This document shows positions 26,157 through 33,752 of a stretch of 64,000 bases of DNA, piece by piece. The stretch comes from Streptomyces sp. NL15-2K (GTDB lineage: Bacteria; Actinomycetota; Actinomycetes; Streptomycetales; Streptomycetaceae), in NCBI RefSeq assembly GCF_030551255.1, contig NZ_CP130630.1:6119501-6183500 (forward strand), read 5' to 3'. The position numbers were made by a program, and so were the translations under genes. Position 1 is the first letter of the stretch; every line of letters begins with the position of its first letter. The notes beneath the pieces are model-generated. The model saw only the letters and a list, made by a program, of their open reading frames with translations, did not search any database and was not told the DNA's origin.

Positions 26157-26914
26157 CCGCTCAGGACGACCGCACTCCCGCGTCTGCCGAGGACTCGGAG
26201 CCCACCCAGGTACTCGGCCCCACCGACGAGCACACCTCCACGCTCCACCTCGGCCCCACCGACGAACACGCCCCCACCGACAAACCCGGATCCACCGACG
26301 CCGAGTACAGCGCCACCGTGCTGGCCAGCCACTGGATCCAGCGGCCCGAGCCGGACACCACCCTCGTCGGACCGCCCTCCACGGAGATCCCGTCGCCGTC
26401 GCCGCCGACACGGCCGGATCGTGCCGAAGGCACGGTGCTGCGTTTCGGCCCGGGGGTGACAGCCGCCGTCGCGCACCGTACCCACAGGATGCTGCCCGCA
26501 GTGCCGCCGCCCCTCGCGCCCCCACGCCGGCGTCTGCGCAGACACACTCTGCCCGCGCTGGTGCTGATCTGCGTCATCGCCTTCCTCGCCTGGCAGCGCC
26601 TCGGGCCGTCCGTCGCGGTGCACACGGTGGCGGTCACGGCCCGGCCGACGGTTCTGGGATGCGACGGCACGGCGGACATAGTCGCCCTCGTCGCCACGAA
26701 CGGCCGACCGGGCACGCTCTCCTACCGCTGGACCCGAAGTGACGGCACCGCCTCGGGCGTCCTGCGCGAAGTGGTGGTCCAGGGCCAGGGACAGGCACGC
26801 CTGCACCTGTTGTGGACCTTCCAGGGCAAGGGCCACTACACGGCACGTGCCGAACTACGCATACTTTCCCCCACCGAGCGCACGGTCACCACCCACCTCA
26901 CGTACGAATGCTGA
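26153..26914 (+). CDS. membrane protein coupled to the kinase and sharing its extracellular domain
   Basis: The start ATG overlaps the kinase stop (ATGA), so the two are translationally coupled. The 253-residue protein has a Thr/Pro/Asp-rich cytoplasmic N terminus of about 120 residues, a basic stop-transfer (RRRLRRH) and one membrane helix (TLPALVLICVIAFLAWQRL, about 131-149). The outer domain of about 100 residues contains GTLSYRWTRSDGTASGVLRE and LHLLWTFQGKGHYTARAELR. That domain parallels the kinase C terminus (SLTVSWFTGD, VDHTFQGNGCYWGVQA). The Thr-rich N terminus is a plausible kinase substrate and the two outer domains could pair. No named family is recognised. Confidence 0.7.
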   Translation: MTAQDDRTPASAEDSEPTQVLGPTDEHTSTLHLGPTDEHAPTDKPGSTDAEYSATVLASHWIQRPEPDTTLVGPPSTEIPSPSPPTRPDRAEGTVLRFGPGVTAAVAHRTHRMLPAVPPPLAPPRRRLRRHTLPALVLICVIAFLAWQRLGPSVAVHTVAVTARPTVLGCDGTADIVALVATNGRPGTLSYRWTRSDGTASGVLREVVVQGQGQARLHLLWTFQGKGHYTARAELRILSPTERTVTTHLTYEC

Positions 26915-26917
26915 CTC

Positions 26918-28435
26918 CTATGCCTGTGTCGCCTCCGGAGCTTCCGCCGCCGTCCTCGCTGCGAGGGGGCTCCTGCCCCCGCTGAACGCGAAGTAGAGCA
27001 CCCCGGCCACGACGACTCCGATGAACCAGGAGTACGGACCCAGCGTCGCCCCGTATCCGGACGGTCCGTAGACGGGGAGGATGCTGGAGAAGACGGCGCC
27101 CACCACTCCGGCGGCGAACGCCCGTACGTTCCAGCCGCCCTGGAAGCGGAACTCCCCGCCCTCCTCGTACAGAGCGGGCACGTTCAGCTGTGTCTTCCGG
27201 ATGAGGTAGTAGTCGACGACGATCACACCGAAGATGGGGCCCATCGTCGAGCCGATGGCGTTGACGAAGCTGGGGGCGTTGTCCCAGGGGTGGAGCGGGT
27301 AGAGCAGGAGCGCGATGACGGCGGCGATGAGGCCGCCCCTGCGGAAGCTCACGTACTTCGGGGCCACGTTGGCGAAGTCGAAGGCGGGACTGACGAAGTT
27401 GGCGACGACGTTGATGCCGAGGGTCGCCACGGCGAAGGTCAGGGCGGCGAGCAGGACGAGGAACGCGCTGTCGAACTTGGCGGAGATCTCGGCCGGTTCG
27501 AGGATGACCTCGCCGTACACCTTGCTGGCGGCGGCCGTGGTGGTCGCGGCGACGAGGGAGAAGAGGATCAGGTTGACGGGCAGGCCCCAGATGTTGCCCT
27601 TCTTCAGGGCCTTCTCGTCGGGGGTGAAGCGCGCGAAGTCACCGAAGTTGAGGAACAGGGCGGCGAAGTAGGTTACCCAGGTGGCGGCTATCGCCGCGAT
27701 CGCGGCGAACGAGCCCGGGGAGACATCGAGTCCGGTGGCGCTCTTGGCGAGCGCGGCCAGGTCCTTGCCCGGCATGTCGACGGAGAAGGACAGCGCCCCT
27801 GCCTTCACGGACAGCGCGATCGCGAGGACCAGCATCATCAGCCAGACCGCCGGGCCGGCGAAGTCCTGGAAACGGCGGACCGTTTCCATCCCCTTGCTGA
27901 TGATGAGCAGCTGGGCGGCCCACACACCGAGGTAGCACAGCACTTCGAGGCCGCTGTGGTCGAAGAGCCGGCTGGTCTCGTGCAGATGCTTGGGTCCGTC
28001 GTAGCGGACGAGGAAGGCCACGATGGCGCCGGCGGCGGCACTGGTCTGGGCGCCGTACCAGAAGGTGGCGACCACGGCCCGTACGAGAGCCGGGACGTTG
28101 GCGCCGAAGGTGCCGAACGAGGCGCGGGCGAGGACTGGGTAGGGGACACCGGTCTTGACGCCCGCCTTGCCGATGAGGGTCATCAGCCAGTAGATGATCA
28201 GCGAGCCCACACCGATGCCGATGAGGAACTTGAAGGTGTTGCCCGCGACGAGGAACAGGCTGGCGGCCAGGAAGTAGCCGTACAGACTGTGCACGTCCGA
28301 GGTCCAGACGTTGAAGATGCTGAAGGCGCCCCACTTGCGCTCGGTGGCGGGAGCGAGGTCCGCGTTGTAGAGGCGGGGGGAGTACCCGGGCGGGGTGGCG
28401 GTTCTGTCCGCGTCCGCGCTGTCCGTGGCCGTCAT
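26918..28435 (-). CDS. NCS1-family nucleobase/allantoin-type permease
   Basis: The ATG at 28435 is preceded on its strand by AAGGAGCAGGAC and gives 505 residues. NCS1 marks are clear: an N terminus YNADLAPATERKWGAFSIFN followed by VWTSDVHSLYGYFLA, then YPVLARASFGTFGANVPALV and FGDFARFTPDEKALKKGN, with about 12 hydrophobic segments. The family imports cytosine, uracil, purines, allantoin, hydantoin or thiamine with Na+ or H+. Which one is not decided here, as no catabolic gene is adjacent. It ends 3 bp from the convergent end of the kinase partner gene. Confidence 0.88.
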   Translation of the reverse strand: MTATDSADADRTATPPGYSPRLYNADLAPATERKWGAFSIFNVWTSDVHSLYGYFLAASLFLVAGNTFKFLIGIGVGSLIIYWLMTLIGKAGVKTGVPYPVLARASFGTFGANVPALVRAVVATFWYGAQTSAAAGAIVAFLVRYDGPKHLHETSRLFDHSGLEVLCYLGVWAAQLLIISKGMETVRRFQDFAGPAVWLMMLVLAIALSVKAGALSFSVDMPGKDLAALAKSATGLDVSPGSFAAIAAIAATWVTYFAALFLNFGDFARFTPDEKALKKGNIWGLPVNLILFSLVAATTTAAASKVYGEVILEPAEISAKFDSAFLVLLAALTFAVATLGINVVANFVSPAFDFANVAPKYVSFRRGGLIAAVIALLLYPLHPWDNAPSFVNAIGSTMGPIFGVIVVDYYLIRKTQLNVPALYEEGGEFRFQGGWNVRAFAAGVVGAVFSSILPVYGPSGYGATLGPYSWFIGVVVAGVLYFAFSGGRSPLAARTAAEAPEATQA

Positions 28436-28622
28436 GTCCTGCTCCTTCTTGCTGTGCCCCATCCCCTACCGGCGTGGTGCCGGACGGTTGATGCGTCAGC
28501 TAAGGGGCCGGAGGTTGCGCCGGCATGTCGGGCATGTAGCAGACCCGTCAACGGAAAATCTCTTCCACTTCCGGATCGAGTCGCCGGTCGATCGGTACCT
28601 GTGCTCGTGCCGCTCACCGTTC

Positions 28623-30308
28623 CTAAAGACTGAGCGGGAGTGAGTCCTGGTGCCAGAACTCATGCTCAGCCGAACGCCCCGAACGGTGTTGGGCGTTCTG
28701 GTCCACCGCGTTCTCGCCGCGTCCGGCGCGCACGGATCGTGTCCGTGGTCCGGGGATGCGGGGGCGGTTTCCCTCACGCCCCGGGGCCACTGATTCGGCC
28801 TGGACGGTCCGATGCCCGCACCCATCGCTCCGGTGGGTGCGGGGCGGTGCCGTCCGTCGCCGGATCGGGTGCCCCAGGGCGCGCCTGCCGATCGCCACGG
28901 CGGCCGCGTCGTGGCGAGTGGTCTTCCTGGTGTTGGTGGTGAGGGGCTTCTGCCAGTGCTGGGCGCCCCACTTGGAGGTGTAGGCCGGGTCGACGGCGAC
29001 GATGGTGATGCCGAGTTCGGCCGCCATGGACACCAGCCGGGCCCGCAGCCGGGAGGTGGGCATGCCGGAGATGAGCTTGCGGAACCTTTTGCGGCGGCCG
29101 TGCTTCTCCCGGGTCTTCTCCGCTTGGAAGTCGAGGTCTTCGACCGCGACCGCGAGGCTGTGGCGTTTGGCCCAGTGCAGCAGGCGGATGAGGGCGTGCC
29201 TCACCTGCGCGTCGCGGTGGCCGGCGGTGCCGGACAGGTCGTAGCCGAACCGGAGCGGTGCGCCGACGGGGTTGCCGTGCTGGTCGAGGCGCCAGGCGGC
29301 GAGATGGTCGGCGTTGGTGTCCACGCCGACCAGCCCGCCCGCGCGGGCCGCCTCCAGCGGCACCATCTGGACCGGCGGGAGCGTCCATGACGCGGTCAGG
29401 TACCAGCGGCTCCGGCCTACGTCTTCGTGGATGCGGTAGGCCACGGCCCGGTTGGCGGTGACCCGGTCACGCCACTGCTCGCCCCGGTGCGCGAACGCCA
29501 CGCGGCCGGTGAGCACGTACCGGCCGTGCGGAGCGTTCGCCAGCGGCGCCAGCGGCGCCGGGAGCTTGATCGAGACCTCGCCGTCGCCGGTGACGCGGAT
29601 CGTCTCGTTGCCGTAGCTTTTGCCGGACTCGCCGTCGGCCTGCAGGAACCGGCGCCCGGCCTCCCACCGGGCGCGCCACTGCTCTTCGGTGAGCCCGGCG
29701 GCATCCAGGTTGTGCCGGGTGTTCAGCAGCCGTTTCCCGCCGCGCACCACGCGCACGACCCCGGCCTCCCGCTCCGCCCGGGCCGTCTGAAGCCGGTCTT
29801 CGAGCACGCGCAGGCGGCGGGACTTGGCAAACCACTCCTGCCGGCTGCGGTAGCCGCCAGGCGCCTGCTTGGTGCCCTTGTCACCGATGGGCCGGGACAG
29901 CCGGTGCTCGATCGTCTCGATCCCGGCCTGAAGGCTCTGGATGTGCGCGAGCCGGCCACGCCGGGCGAGCGCCCACTGATCGTGGGCGGCCTTCGTGACC
30001 GACCCGGCCCAGCGGGAGGAGGACTCCTGTGTGAGAGTGCGCTTGCGCTCGGCCCACCGCTCACTGTCGTGCTCCAGACCAGCCGCGCACCGCGCCTTCA
30101 GATCACGGGAAGCAAGCGAACCGAGCAGGTCGCCGACCAGGCGAAGCACCTTCTCGTCCCCAGCGGTCAGGCCCTTGAGCCGGGTACAGATCGCAACCCC
30201 CGAGAGACCGGGCACCACGAACGGCGCCACCACCTCCCGCAGCTCACCCACCCCGTCACCCCCCGGCCCGGTATCGAAGAAATCCCTCACCACACCAACG
30301 ACCACCAC
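28623..30308 (-). CDS. TnpB-related RuvC-type protein lacking the zinc ribbon
   Basis: The GTG-rich start at 30308 gives 561 residues. Residues 60-250 form a basic helical region (SLQAGIETIEHRLSRPIGDK, GGYRSRQEWFAKSRRLRVLE). The RuvC-like core has Asp in GGLVGVDTNADHLAAW (about 329), Glu in AVAVEDLDFQAEK (about 390) and Asp in TTRHDAAAVAIGRR (about 466). The CxxC...CxxC zinc ribbon that normally lies between the last two is replaced by AVDPAYTSKWGAQHWQKPLT. The last 90 residues are low-complexity and overlap the presumed RNA region. Such TnpB-related proteins are known from Streptomyces, but their activity is not established. Confidence 0.8.
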   Translation of the reverse strand: MVVVGVVRDFFDTGPGGDGVGELREVVAPFVVPGLSGVAICTRLKGLTAGDEKVLRLVGDLLGSLASRDLKARCAAGLEHDSERWAERKRTLTQESSSRWAGSVTKAAHDQWALARRGRLAHIQSLQAGIETIEHRLSRPIGDKGTKQAPGGYRSRQEWFAKSRRLRVLEDRLQTARAEREAGVVRVVRGGKRLLNTRHNLDAAGLTEEQWRARWEAGRRFLQADGESGKSYGNETIRVTGDGEVSIKLPAPLAPLANAPHGRYVLTGRVAFAHRGEQWRDRVTANRAVAYRIHEDVGRSRWYLTASWTLPPVQMVPLEAARAGGLVGVDTNADHLAAWRLDQHGNPVGAPLRFGYDLSGTAGHRDAQVRHALIRLLHWAKRHSLAVAVEDLDFQAEKTREKHGRRKRFRKLISGMPTSRLRARLVSMAAELGITIVAVDPAYTSKWGAQHWQKPLTTNTRKTTRHDAAAVAIGRRALGHPIRRRTAPPRTHRSDGCGHRTVQAESVAPGREGNRPRIPGPRTRSVRAGRGENAVDQNAQHRSGRSAEHEFWHQDSLPLSL

Positions 30309-30420
30309 CAGCGAAGGTCACGCATTCGACACAAGAACTCCCGTTCCCCGCCGGAGAACATGCCTGACGCTGCCAGGAGGCTCACTCATACACGCCAGAA
30401 CACGCTCAAGCACCGTCGAC
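28628..30420 (-). mobile_element. IS1341-type element with a zinc-ribbon-less TnpB relative
   Basis: The element lies between the NCS1 permease gene and a lipoprotein gene, so no gene is visibly broken. The right end (minus strand) carries a near-palindrome GAGTTCTGGCACCAGGACTC just before CACTCCCGCTCAGTC, as expected for the hairpin recognised by a Y1 transposase. The left end is not sharply defined and is placed roughly at 30420. No tnpA is present. The 240 bp between the last RuvC motif and the right end may hold an RNA. Confidence 0.65.
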
Positions 30421-30533
30421 CCCCACCTGCTCACCACCCCTGGTGACGACTTCGATCGCATGCAATGGCGGCGATGCCAAGTTCCTTTTGTCGACAACGG
30501 AGTTGCTGTTCTGGTGACCGCTGCACCGGGCCG

Positions 30534-31079
30534 TCAGCAGATCGGGGCCTGGGGGACGTCCTTGCCGTACTTCGTCAGGGAGCACACGGTCTTCGCCGAG
30601 ACCTTCCACGTGTCGTCCTGGCGTACGGACGCCCCCGGGCCGTCCGGTCCGACCTTCCGGTCGCCGGAGAAGAGGGTGTAGCCGATCCGCGCGTGCAGAT
30701 CGGAGGTGAAGGTCACCGAGTCGACGCGGACCCGCAGCACGTGGGTCTTCGGGTCGTTGGCGAGTGCGTCGATCATCAGCTGGTACTCGTCACCGCTCTC
30801 CATGACGTCCGCCTTGTCCTCGACCGAGGTCTCGGGACCGAAGAAACGCGCCCAGGCGTCGCGGACCTGCTTCTCGGCCTCGGCCGGGTCCTCCGGGGCG
30901 CTCGCAGTCGGGGTGGGGGTCGGGGAGGTGGTGGGCGGGAGACTCCGACTCGGGGTGTTGGACGACGGGGAATCCGTGGTGGGCGGGGACTGGGGTTCGT
31001 CGTCCGTGCAGGAGACGGTGAGCGAGAAGAGTGCAGCCGCCGTGATGGCGGCGCGAAGTGATCGCCGTAGTGGCCCCAT
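30534..31079 (-). CDS. secreted lipoprotein, MTB12-like
   Basis: This 181-residue protein begins with a signal peptide ending in a lipobox, ALFSLTVSC (Cys24), followed by a Thr/Ser/Pro linker of about 45 residues. The folded part contains AEKQVRDAWARFFGPETSVE and YQLMIDALANDPKTHVLRVR. This resembles low-molecular-weight antigen MTB12-type NTF2-like lipoproteins of actinobacteria, and ends with a Cys pair (KTVCSLT, QAPIC). It is anchored outside the membrane; function unknown. It is divergent neither to nor in an operon with its neighbours. Confidence 0.7.
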   Translation of the reverse strand: MGPLRRSLRAAITAAALFSLTVSCTDDEPQSPPTTDSPSSNTPSRSLPPTTSPTPTPTASAPEDPAEAEKQVRDAWARFFGPETSVEDKADVMESGDEYQLMIDALANDPKTHVLRVRVDSVTFTSDLHARIGYTLFSGDRKVGPDGPGASVRQDDTWKVSAKTVCSLTKYGKDVPQAPIC

Positions 31080-31213
31080 GGTCTCTTCCTCCTCGGGAGC
31101 GCCTACGGGACCGCGTTCCCGTCATCGCTGTCTCCCATCCTCCGCCCGGCATGGGAGACGGCCTCTGCGGGAACCGACGGAGTGTGATGGTCGGGCTGTT
31201 CGGAGGGAAGGGG

Positions 31214-31588
31214 TCACTCTGCCCACGGAAGCGGGATCTTGTCCTCGCTGCCCGGCATCATCGCCTTGCCGCCCACGGCCATGGCGACCACAGCCTCTGC
31301 CGGGCCACCCAGGGCCCTCAGTTGCCGCACCGCACCAGCGGGCACGATGACGGCCTGACCGGCCGTGGCGCGCCCGGTCTTGCCCTCCACCTCGATCTCG
31401 AACTCGCCCGACAGGGGCATCCACACCTGCTCGCGGTCGATGATGTGCACCGGCGTGGCGGAGTCCGCGCCGACTTCCACCCGCCAGGTGCTGACCTCGG
31501 TACTGCCCTGGCTGGGGGCAGCCAGGCCGAACATCGAGCCAGCCGGCGTCTTGGTCGTCCGTTGCTCGCTTTCGCTGACCACGTACAT
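31214..31588 (-). CDS. cupin-domain protein regulated by the divergent MarR gene
   Basis: The ATG at 31588 is chosen because GGAGGGTG precedes it; the upstream ATG at 31603 abuts the operator. The 124-residue protein is one small cupin barrel: VSTWRVEVGADSATPVHIID, EQVWMPLSGEFEIEVEG and AGQAVIVPAGAVRQLRALGG. The metal-binding His pattern is reduced to PVHIIDREQVW, so the metal site may be partial. It could bind or oxidise a small aromatic or act as a sensor. It shares two operators with the divergent MarR regulator, which probably represses it until a ligand appears. Confidence 0.8.
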   Translation of the reverse strand: MYVVSESEQRTTKTPAGSMFGLAAPSQGSTEVSTWRVEVGADSATPVHIIDREQVWMPLSGEFEIEVEGKTGRATAGQAVIVPAGAVRQLRALGGPAEAVVAMAVGGKAMMPGSEDKIPLPWAE

Positions 31589-31603
31589 GTGCACACCCTC
31601 CAT

Positions 31604-31642
31604 GTAAAGCGCCTTTACTCGCAGCGAGTAAAGCGACTTTAT
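31604..31642. promoter_or_regulatory. two MarR-type operators, GTAAAG-N3-CTTTAC
   Basis: GTAAAGCGCCTTTAC (31604-31618) is a 6-3-6 palindrome, and GTAAAGCGACTTTAT (31628-31642) is a near-perfect second copy, centres 24 bp apart. Both lie between the divergent cupin and MarR genes and next to both start codons. This is a textbook autoregulatory MarR arrangement. Confidence 0.8.
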
Positions 31643-31646
31643 TCAG

Positions 31647-32144
31647 GTGTGTCAAGATGAGCTGGTGGAGACCCATGACCATGATCCCCTCGAGCGCGCC
31701 GAGCTCACCTTCCTGCTCGGAATGGCCTTCCAGTTGGTCCTCTCCGAGTTCGTGAGCCGTCTTGACGCCGCCGGCTATGCCGATCTCCGCCCCATGCACG
31801 GCTTGGTCTTCCAGGCGCTACGCGGTTCCGGTGCGACGAGCAGCGAACTGGCCGAGCAGCTCGGGGTCACCAAGCAGGCCGCCGGCCAGATCGTCGACGA
31901 TCTGGAGAAGCGGGGCTACGTCGAGCGGCAACCGCACCCCACCGGCGGCCGTCGCAAACTCGTCGTCCTGACCGAGAAGGCGCTGGAGCACCTCGCTGTG
32001 GCCGGACGGATCCTGCATGAACTGGAGGCACAGTTGACCAAGCAGCTCCACGAAGCCGGCCAACAGGTTCCGCGATCCGAACTCGCGGCAGTCATCCGCA
32101 CTTTGGCAGGAGACTCGATCCCACCATGGCGCCCCGTCTGGTGA
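31647..32144 (+). CDS. MarR-family regulator
   Basis: The open frame from GTG 31647 gives 165 residues; GTG at 31665 (starting VETHDHDPLE) is an equally good or better start because 31647 lies only 4 bp after an operator. The winged helix is clear: GATSSELAEQLGVTKQAAGQ, then IVDDLEKRGYVERQPHPTGG and RRKLVVLTEKALEHL. The dimerisation helices at both ends are present. The length is normal. It probably binds the two GTAAAG palindromes and represses the divergent cupin gene and itself. Confidence 0.88.
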   Translation: MCQDELVETHDHDPLERAELTFLLGMAFQLVLSEFVSRLDAAGYADLRPMHGLVFQALRGSGATSSELAEQLGVTKQAAGQIVDDLEKRGYVERQPHPTGGRRKLVVLTEKALEHLAVAGRILHELEAQLTKQLHEAGQQVPRSELAAVIRTLAGDSIPPWRPVW

Positions 32145-32597
32145 AACGGTACGGCGTCGTGGCGAATGGGCGCGGTGGCAACGACGGCCGGGCAGGTGCA
32201 CACAGGACCGCCTTCGGATTCCTCTCCAACTCCCGGACACCGAGGTGGTTTGTGACGTGTGTCACGTCATCCCGTTGGTTACGTTGAGGTGACTGGTTAC
32301 CGATGGTGAGTATGGCGGTGCAGCAGGACGAACTCACCGAAGGAGAGAGTCCGGCCATGGGGTCGGCCATGGGGTCCACCACCGCCCTCGGGATCGCCCG
32401 GCAGTACGCCGACGGGGGCTCCGCCACGGCGGGCAGGGCGAGGACGAGTTCTGGGGCGATGCCTGAGGGCGGGTCCGCCGAAACCTGACCGGGCGTCATC
32501 GATCCATCCCGAGTCGCATCGCATGCGTCGCGCCTCGCATCCAACCTGTATCAGCAAGTCGTGCTGCCCCTATGTCAGGGGCGTCAGGAGTGTTGTC
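32145..32597. other. 453-bp intergenic stretch with two palindromes
   Basis: No convincing gene is seen; a 61-codon frame at 32303-32488 has no family marks. The stretch holds GTGACGTGTGTCAC (32252-32265) and TTACCGATGGTGA (32298-32310). The second is a copy of the motif found beside the HxlR gene, in a context (GGTTACGTTGAGGT...) resembling 33613-33650. It is the probable control region of the SnoaL-like gene at 32598. Confidence 0.5.
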
Positions 32598-32993
32598 ATG
32601 ACCAGCAAGAACGTCGACATCGCGCGTGAGTACTTCCAGGCCGTGCAGAAGGGTGACCTGGCCAAGGTCGGGGAGCTTCTGGACGAGGAGATCGTCTGGC
32701 ATCAGCCGGGCGCCAACCAGTTCTCCGGTGAGTACAAGGGGCGCGACGCCGTCTTCGCGATGCTCGGCGGGATGATGGAGGCCAGCCGGGGCTCCTTCGC
32801 CATCGACACGATCCACGCCCTCATGGGCAACGGCGACATGGTGGCCGCCTCGATCCACTTCGCCGGGCGGCGTGAGGACGCGTCCATGGGCATGGAGGGC
32901 GTGGATGTCCTGCGCTTCCAGGACGGCAAGATCGTCGAGATGTGGCTGTTCTCCGGCGACCAGGTGGCCGAGGACGCCTTCTGGGGACAGTAG
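32598..32993 (+). CDS. SnoaL-like (NTF2-fold) protein
   Basis: The ATG at 32598 follows AGGAG at 32586-32590 and gives 131 residues. The cone-shaped NTF2/SnoaL fold is recognisable: NVDIAREYFQAVQKGDLAKV, DEEIVWHQPGANQFSGEYKG, and DVLRFQDGKIVEMWLFSGDQ. These proteins act as isomerases, dehydratases or ligand binders, and in soil actinobacteria are often induced by HxlR or other one-component regulators. The catalytic residues cannot be assigned. A broken second copy (FADDIVWHQPRG) lies at 33671-33716, directly beside the HxlR operator. Confidence 0.82.
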   Translation: MTSKNVDIAREYFQAVQKGDLAKVGELLDEEIVWHQPGANQFSGEYKGRDAVFAMLGGMMEASRGSFAIDTIHALMGNGDMVAASIHFAGRREDASMGMEGVDVLRFQDGKIVEMWLFSGDQVAEDAFWGQ

Positions 32994-33066
32994 GCCGCCC
33001 GCGTCCTTCCCGATTGGAAGCCGTCCGGCACTGCGGCACCGTGCCGGACGGCTTGTGGCGTGGATT

Positions 33067-33120
33067 ACCGGGCGACCGGGCGACCGGTCGACCGGTCGAC
33101 CGGTCGCCCGGTCGCCCGGT
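33067..33120. repeat. perfect 54-bp palindrome built of 8-bp units
   Basis: From ACCGGGCG repeated twice, through ACCGGTCG three times, to CCCGGTCG and CCCGGT, the 54 bases equal their own reverse complement, centred on GTCGAC. It lies between the convergent SnoaL-like and HxlR genes. It can act as a two-way terminator hairpin or cruciform. A perfect uninterrupted palindrome of this size is normally unstable, so it is likely recent or selected. Confidence 0.85.
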
Positions 33121-33204
33121 CGACCGACGGCAGGATCCCTCGACTCCGGGCGCGCGGGCCGTGGCGGCCGCCTCGGCGCCACCTCCACGACGTTCGCCCA
33201 CTGC

Positions 33205-33217
33205 TTACCTCTGGTAA
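33205..33217. promoter_or_regulatory. candidate HxlR site TTACCTCTGGTAA
   Basis: A perfect 5-3-5 palindrome of the same form as TTACCGGCGGTAA in the HxlR promoter. It lies just past the HxlR stop codon, so it is either a leftover of a rearranged promoter or an extra binding site. Confidence 0.45.
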
Positions 33218-33227
33218 CCAGCCACGG

Positions 33228-33596
33228 TCACTGGCGGGCGTCGTAGCTCTCGCGTGCCGCGAGCACTTCGGTGAAGTGTTCCTCGGCCCAGAGGCCCAGT
33301 GCCTGAAGCGGGGCATGCAGAGTGCGCCCCAGTGCGGTCAACTCGTACTCGACCCTGGGCGGGACCTCGGCGTACACGTGCCGGGTGACGATTCCGTCGC
33401 GTTCCAGGTCCCGGAGCGTCTCGGTGAGGACCTTCGCGCTGATGCCGTCGACGGTGGCGCGCAGGTCGCGGAAGCGCATTCGGTCGGCGCTGAGCGCGAT
33501 GACCACCATGGCCGTCCACTTGTTGGCGATGCGGGCGAGCGAGGTACGGGACGGGCAGGTCGCCGTCATGACATCAAAGGCCGGAAGCTGCGGCAT
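33228..33596 (-). CDS. HxlR-family regulator
   Basis: This 122-residue protein has the HxlR hallmark of a Cys near the N terminus (ATCPSRTSLARIANKWTAMV), then a winged helix RMRFRDLRATVDGISAKVLT, ETLRDLERDGIVTRHVYAEV, and PPRVEYELTALGRTLHAPLQ. The single Cys can be a redox or electrophile sensor in this family. It is probably autoregulated through TTACCGGCGGTAA at 33635-33647. It is convergent with the SnoaL-like gene and originally divergent from a second SnoaL-like gene that is now a fragment. Confidence 0.88.
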   Translation of the reverse strand: MPQLPAFDVMTATCPSRTSLARIANKWTAMVVIALSADRMRFRDLRATVDGISAKVLTETLRDLERDGIVTRHVYAEVPPRVEYELTALGRTLHAPLQALGLWAEEHFTEVLAARESYDARQ

Positions 33597-33634
33597 GCGT
33601 CACACGCCCTCATTGGTTGCGTCGAGGTGGTTTG

Positions 33635-33647
33635 TTACCGGCGGTAA
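33635..33647. promoter_or_regulatory. candidate HxlR operator TTACCGGCGGTAA
   Basis: A perfect TTACC-N3-GGTAA palindrome lies 39 bp upstream of the HxlR start and just before the SnoaL-like remnant. The surroundings (TTGGTTGCGTCGAGGTGG) match the region upstream of the intact SnoaL-like gene near 32275. The motif recurs at 32298 and 33205. Confidence 0.6.
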
Positions 33648-33670
33648 GTGTAAGGACCCGTCAGGCAGCA

Positions 33671-33716
33671 TGTTCGCCGACGACATCGTCTGGCACCAGC
33701 CCCGGGGAAGTATCCG
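33671..33716 (+). pseudogene. fragment of a second SnoaL-like gene
   Basis: The plus frame reads MFADDIVWHQPRGSI, matching LDEEIVWHQPGANQ of the intact protein at 32598. Both the start and the remaining 80 codons are gone; the VapBC-type pair follows immediately. The original layout was HxlR divergent from this gene, and insertion of the toxin-antitoxin module probably removed it. Confidence 0.6.
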
Positions 33717-33752
33717 CATACATCAAACCGGTACATGGACTACTCCTGGTAC

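Noticed and set aside
27290..28633. Long plus-strand frame opposite the NCS1 permease
   Set aside because: Glu/Gly/Asp-rich shadow; the minus strand has NCS1 motifs and a good ribosome binding site.
28628..30420. A Y1 transposase (tnpA) next to the tnpB genes
   Set aside because: No HUH-motif protein can be read near any of the tnpB-type elements in the window.
32303..32488. 61-codon frame between the MarR and SnoaL-like genes
   Set aside because: No ribosome binding site, family or conserved composition; it overlaps operator-like palindromes.
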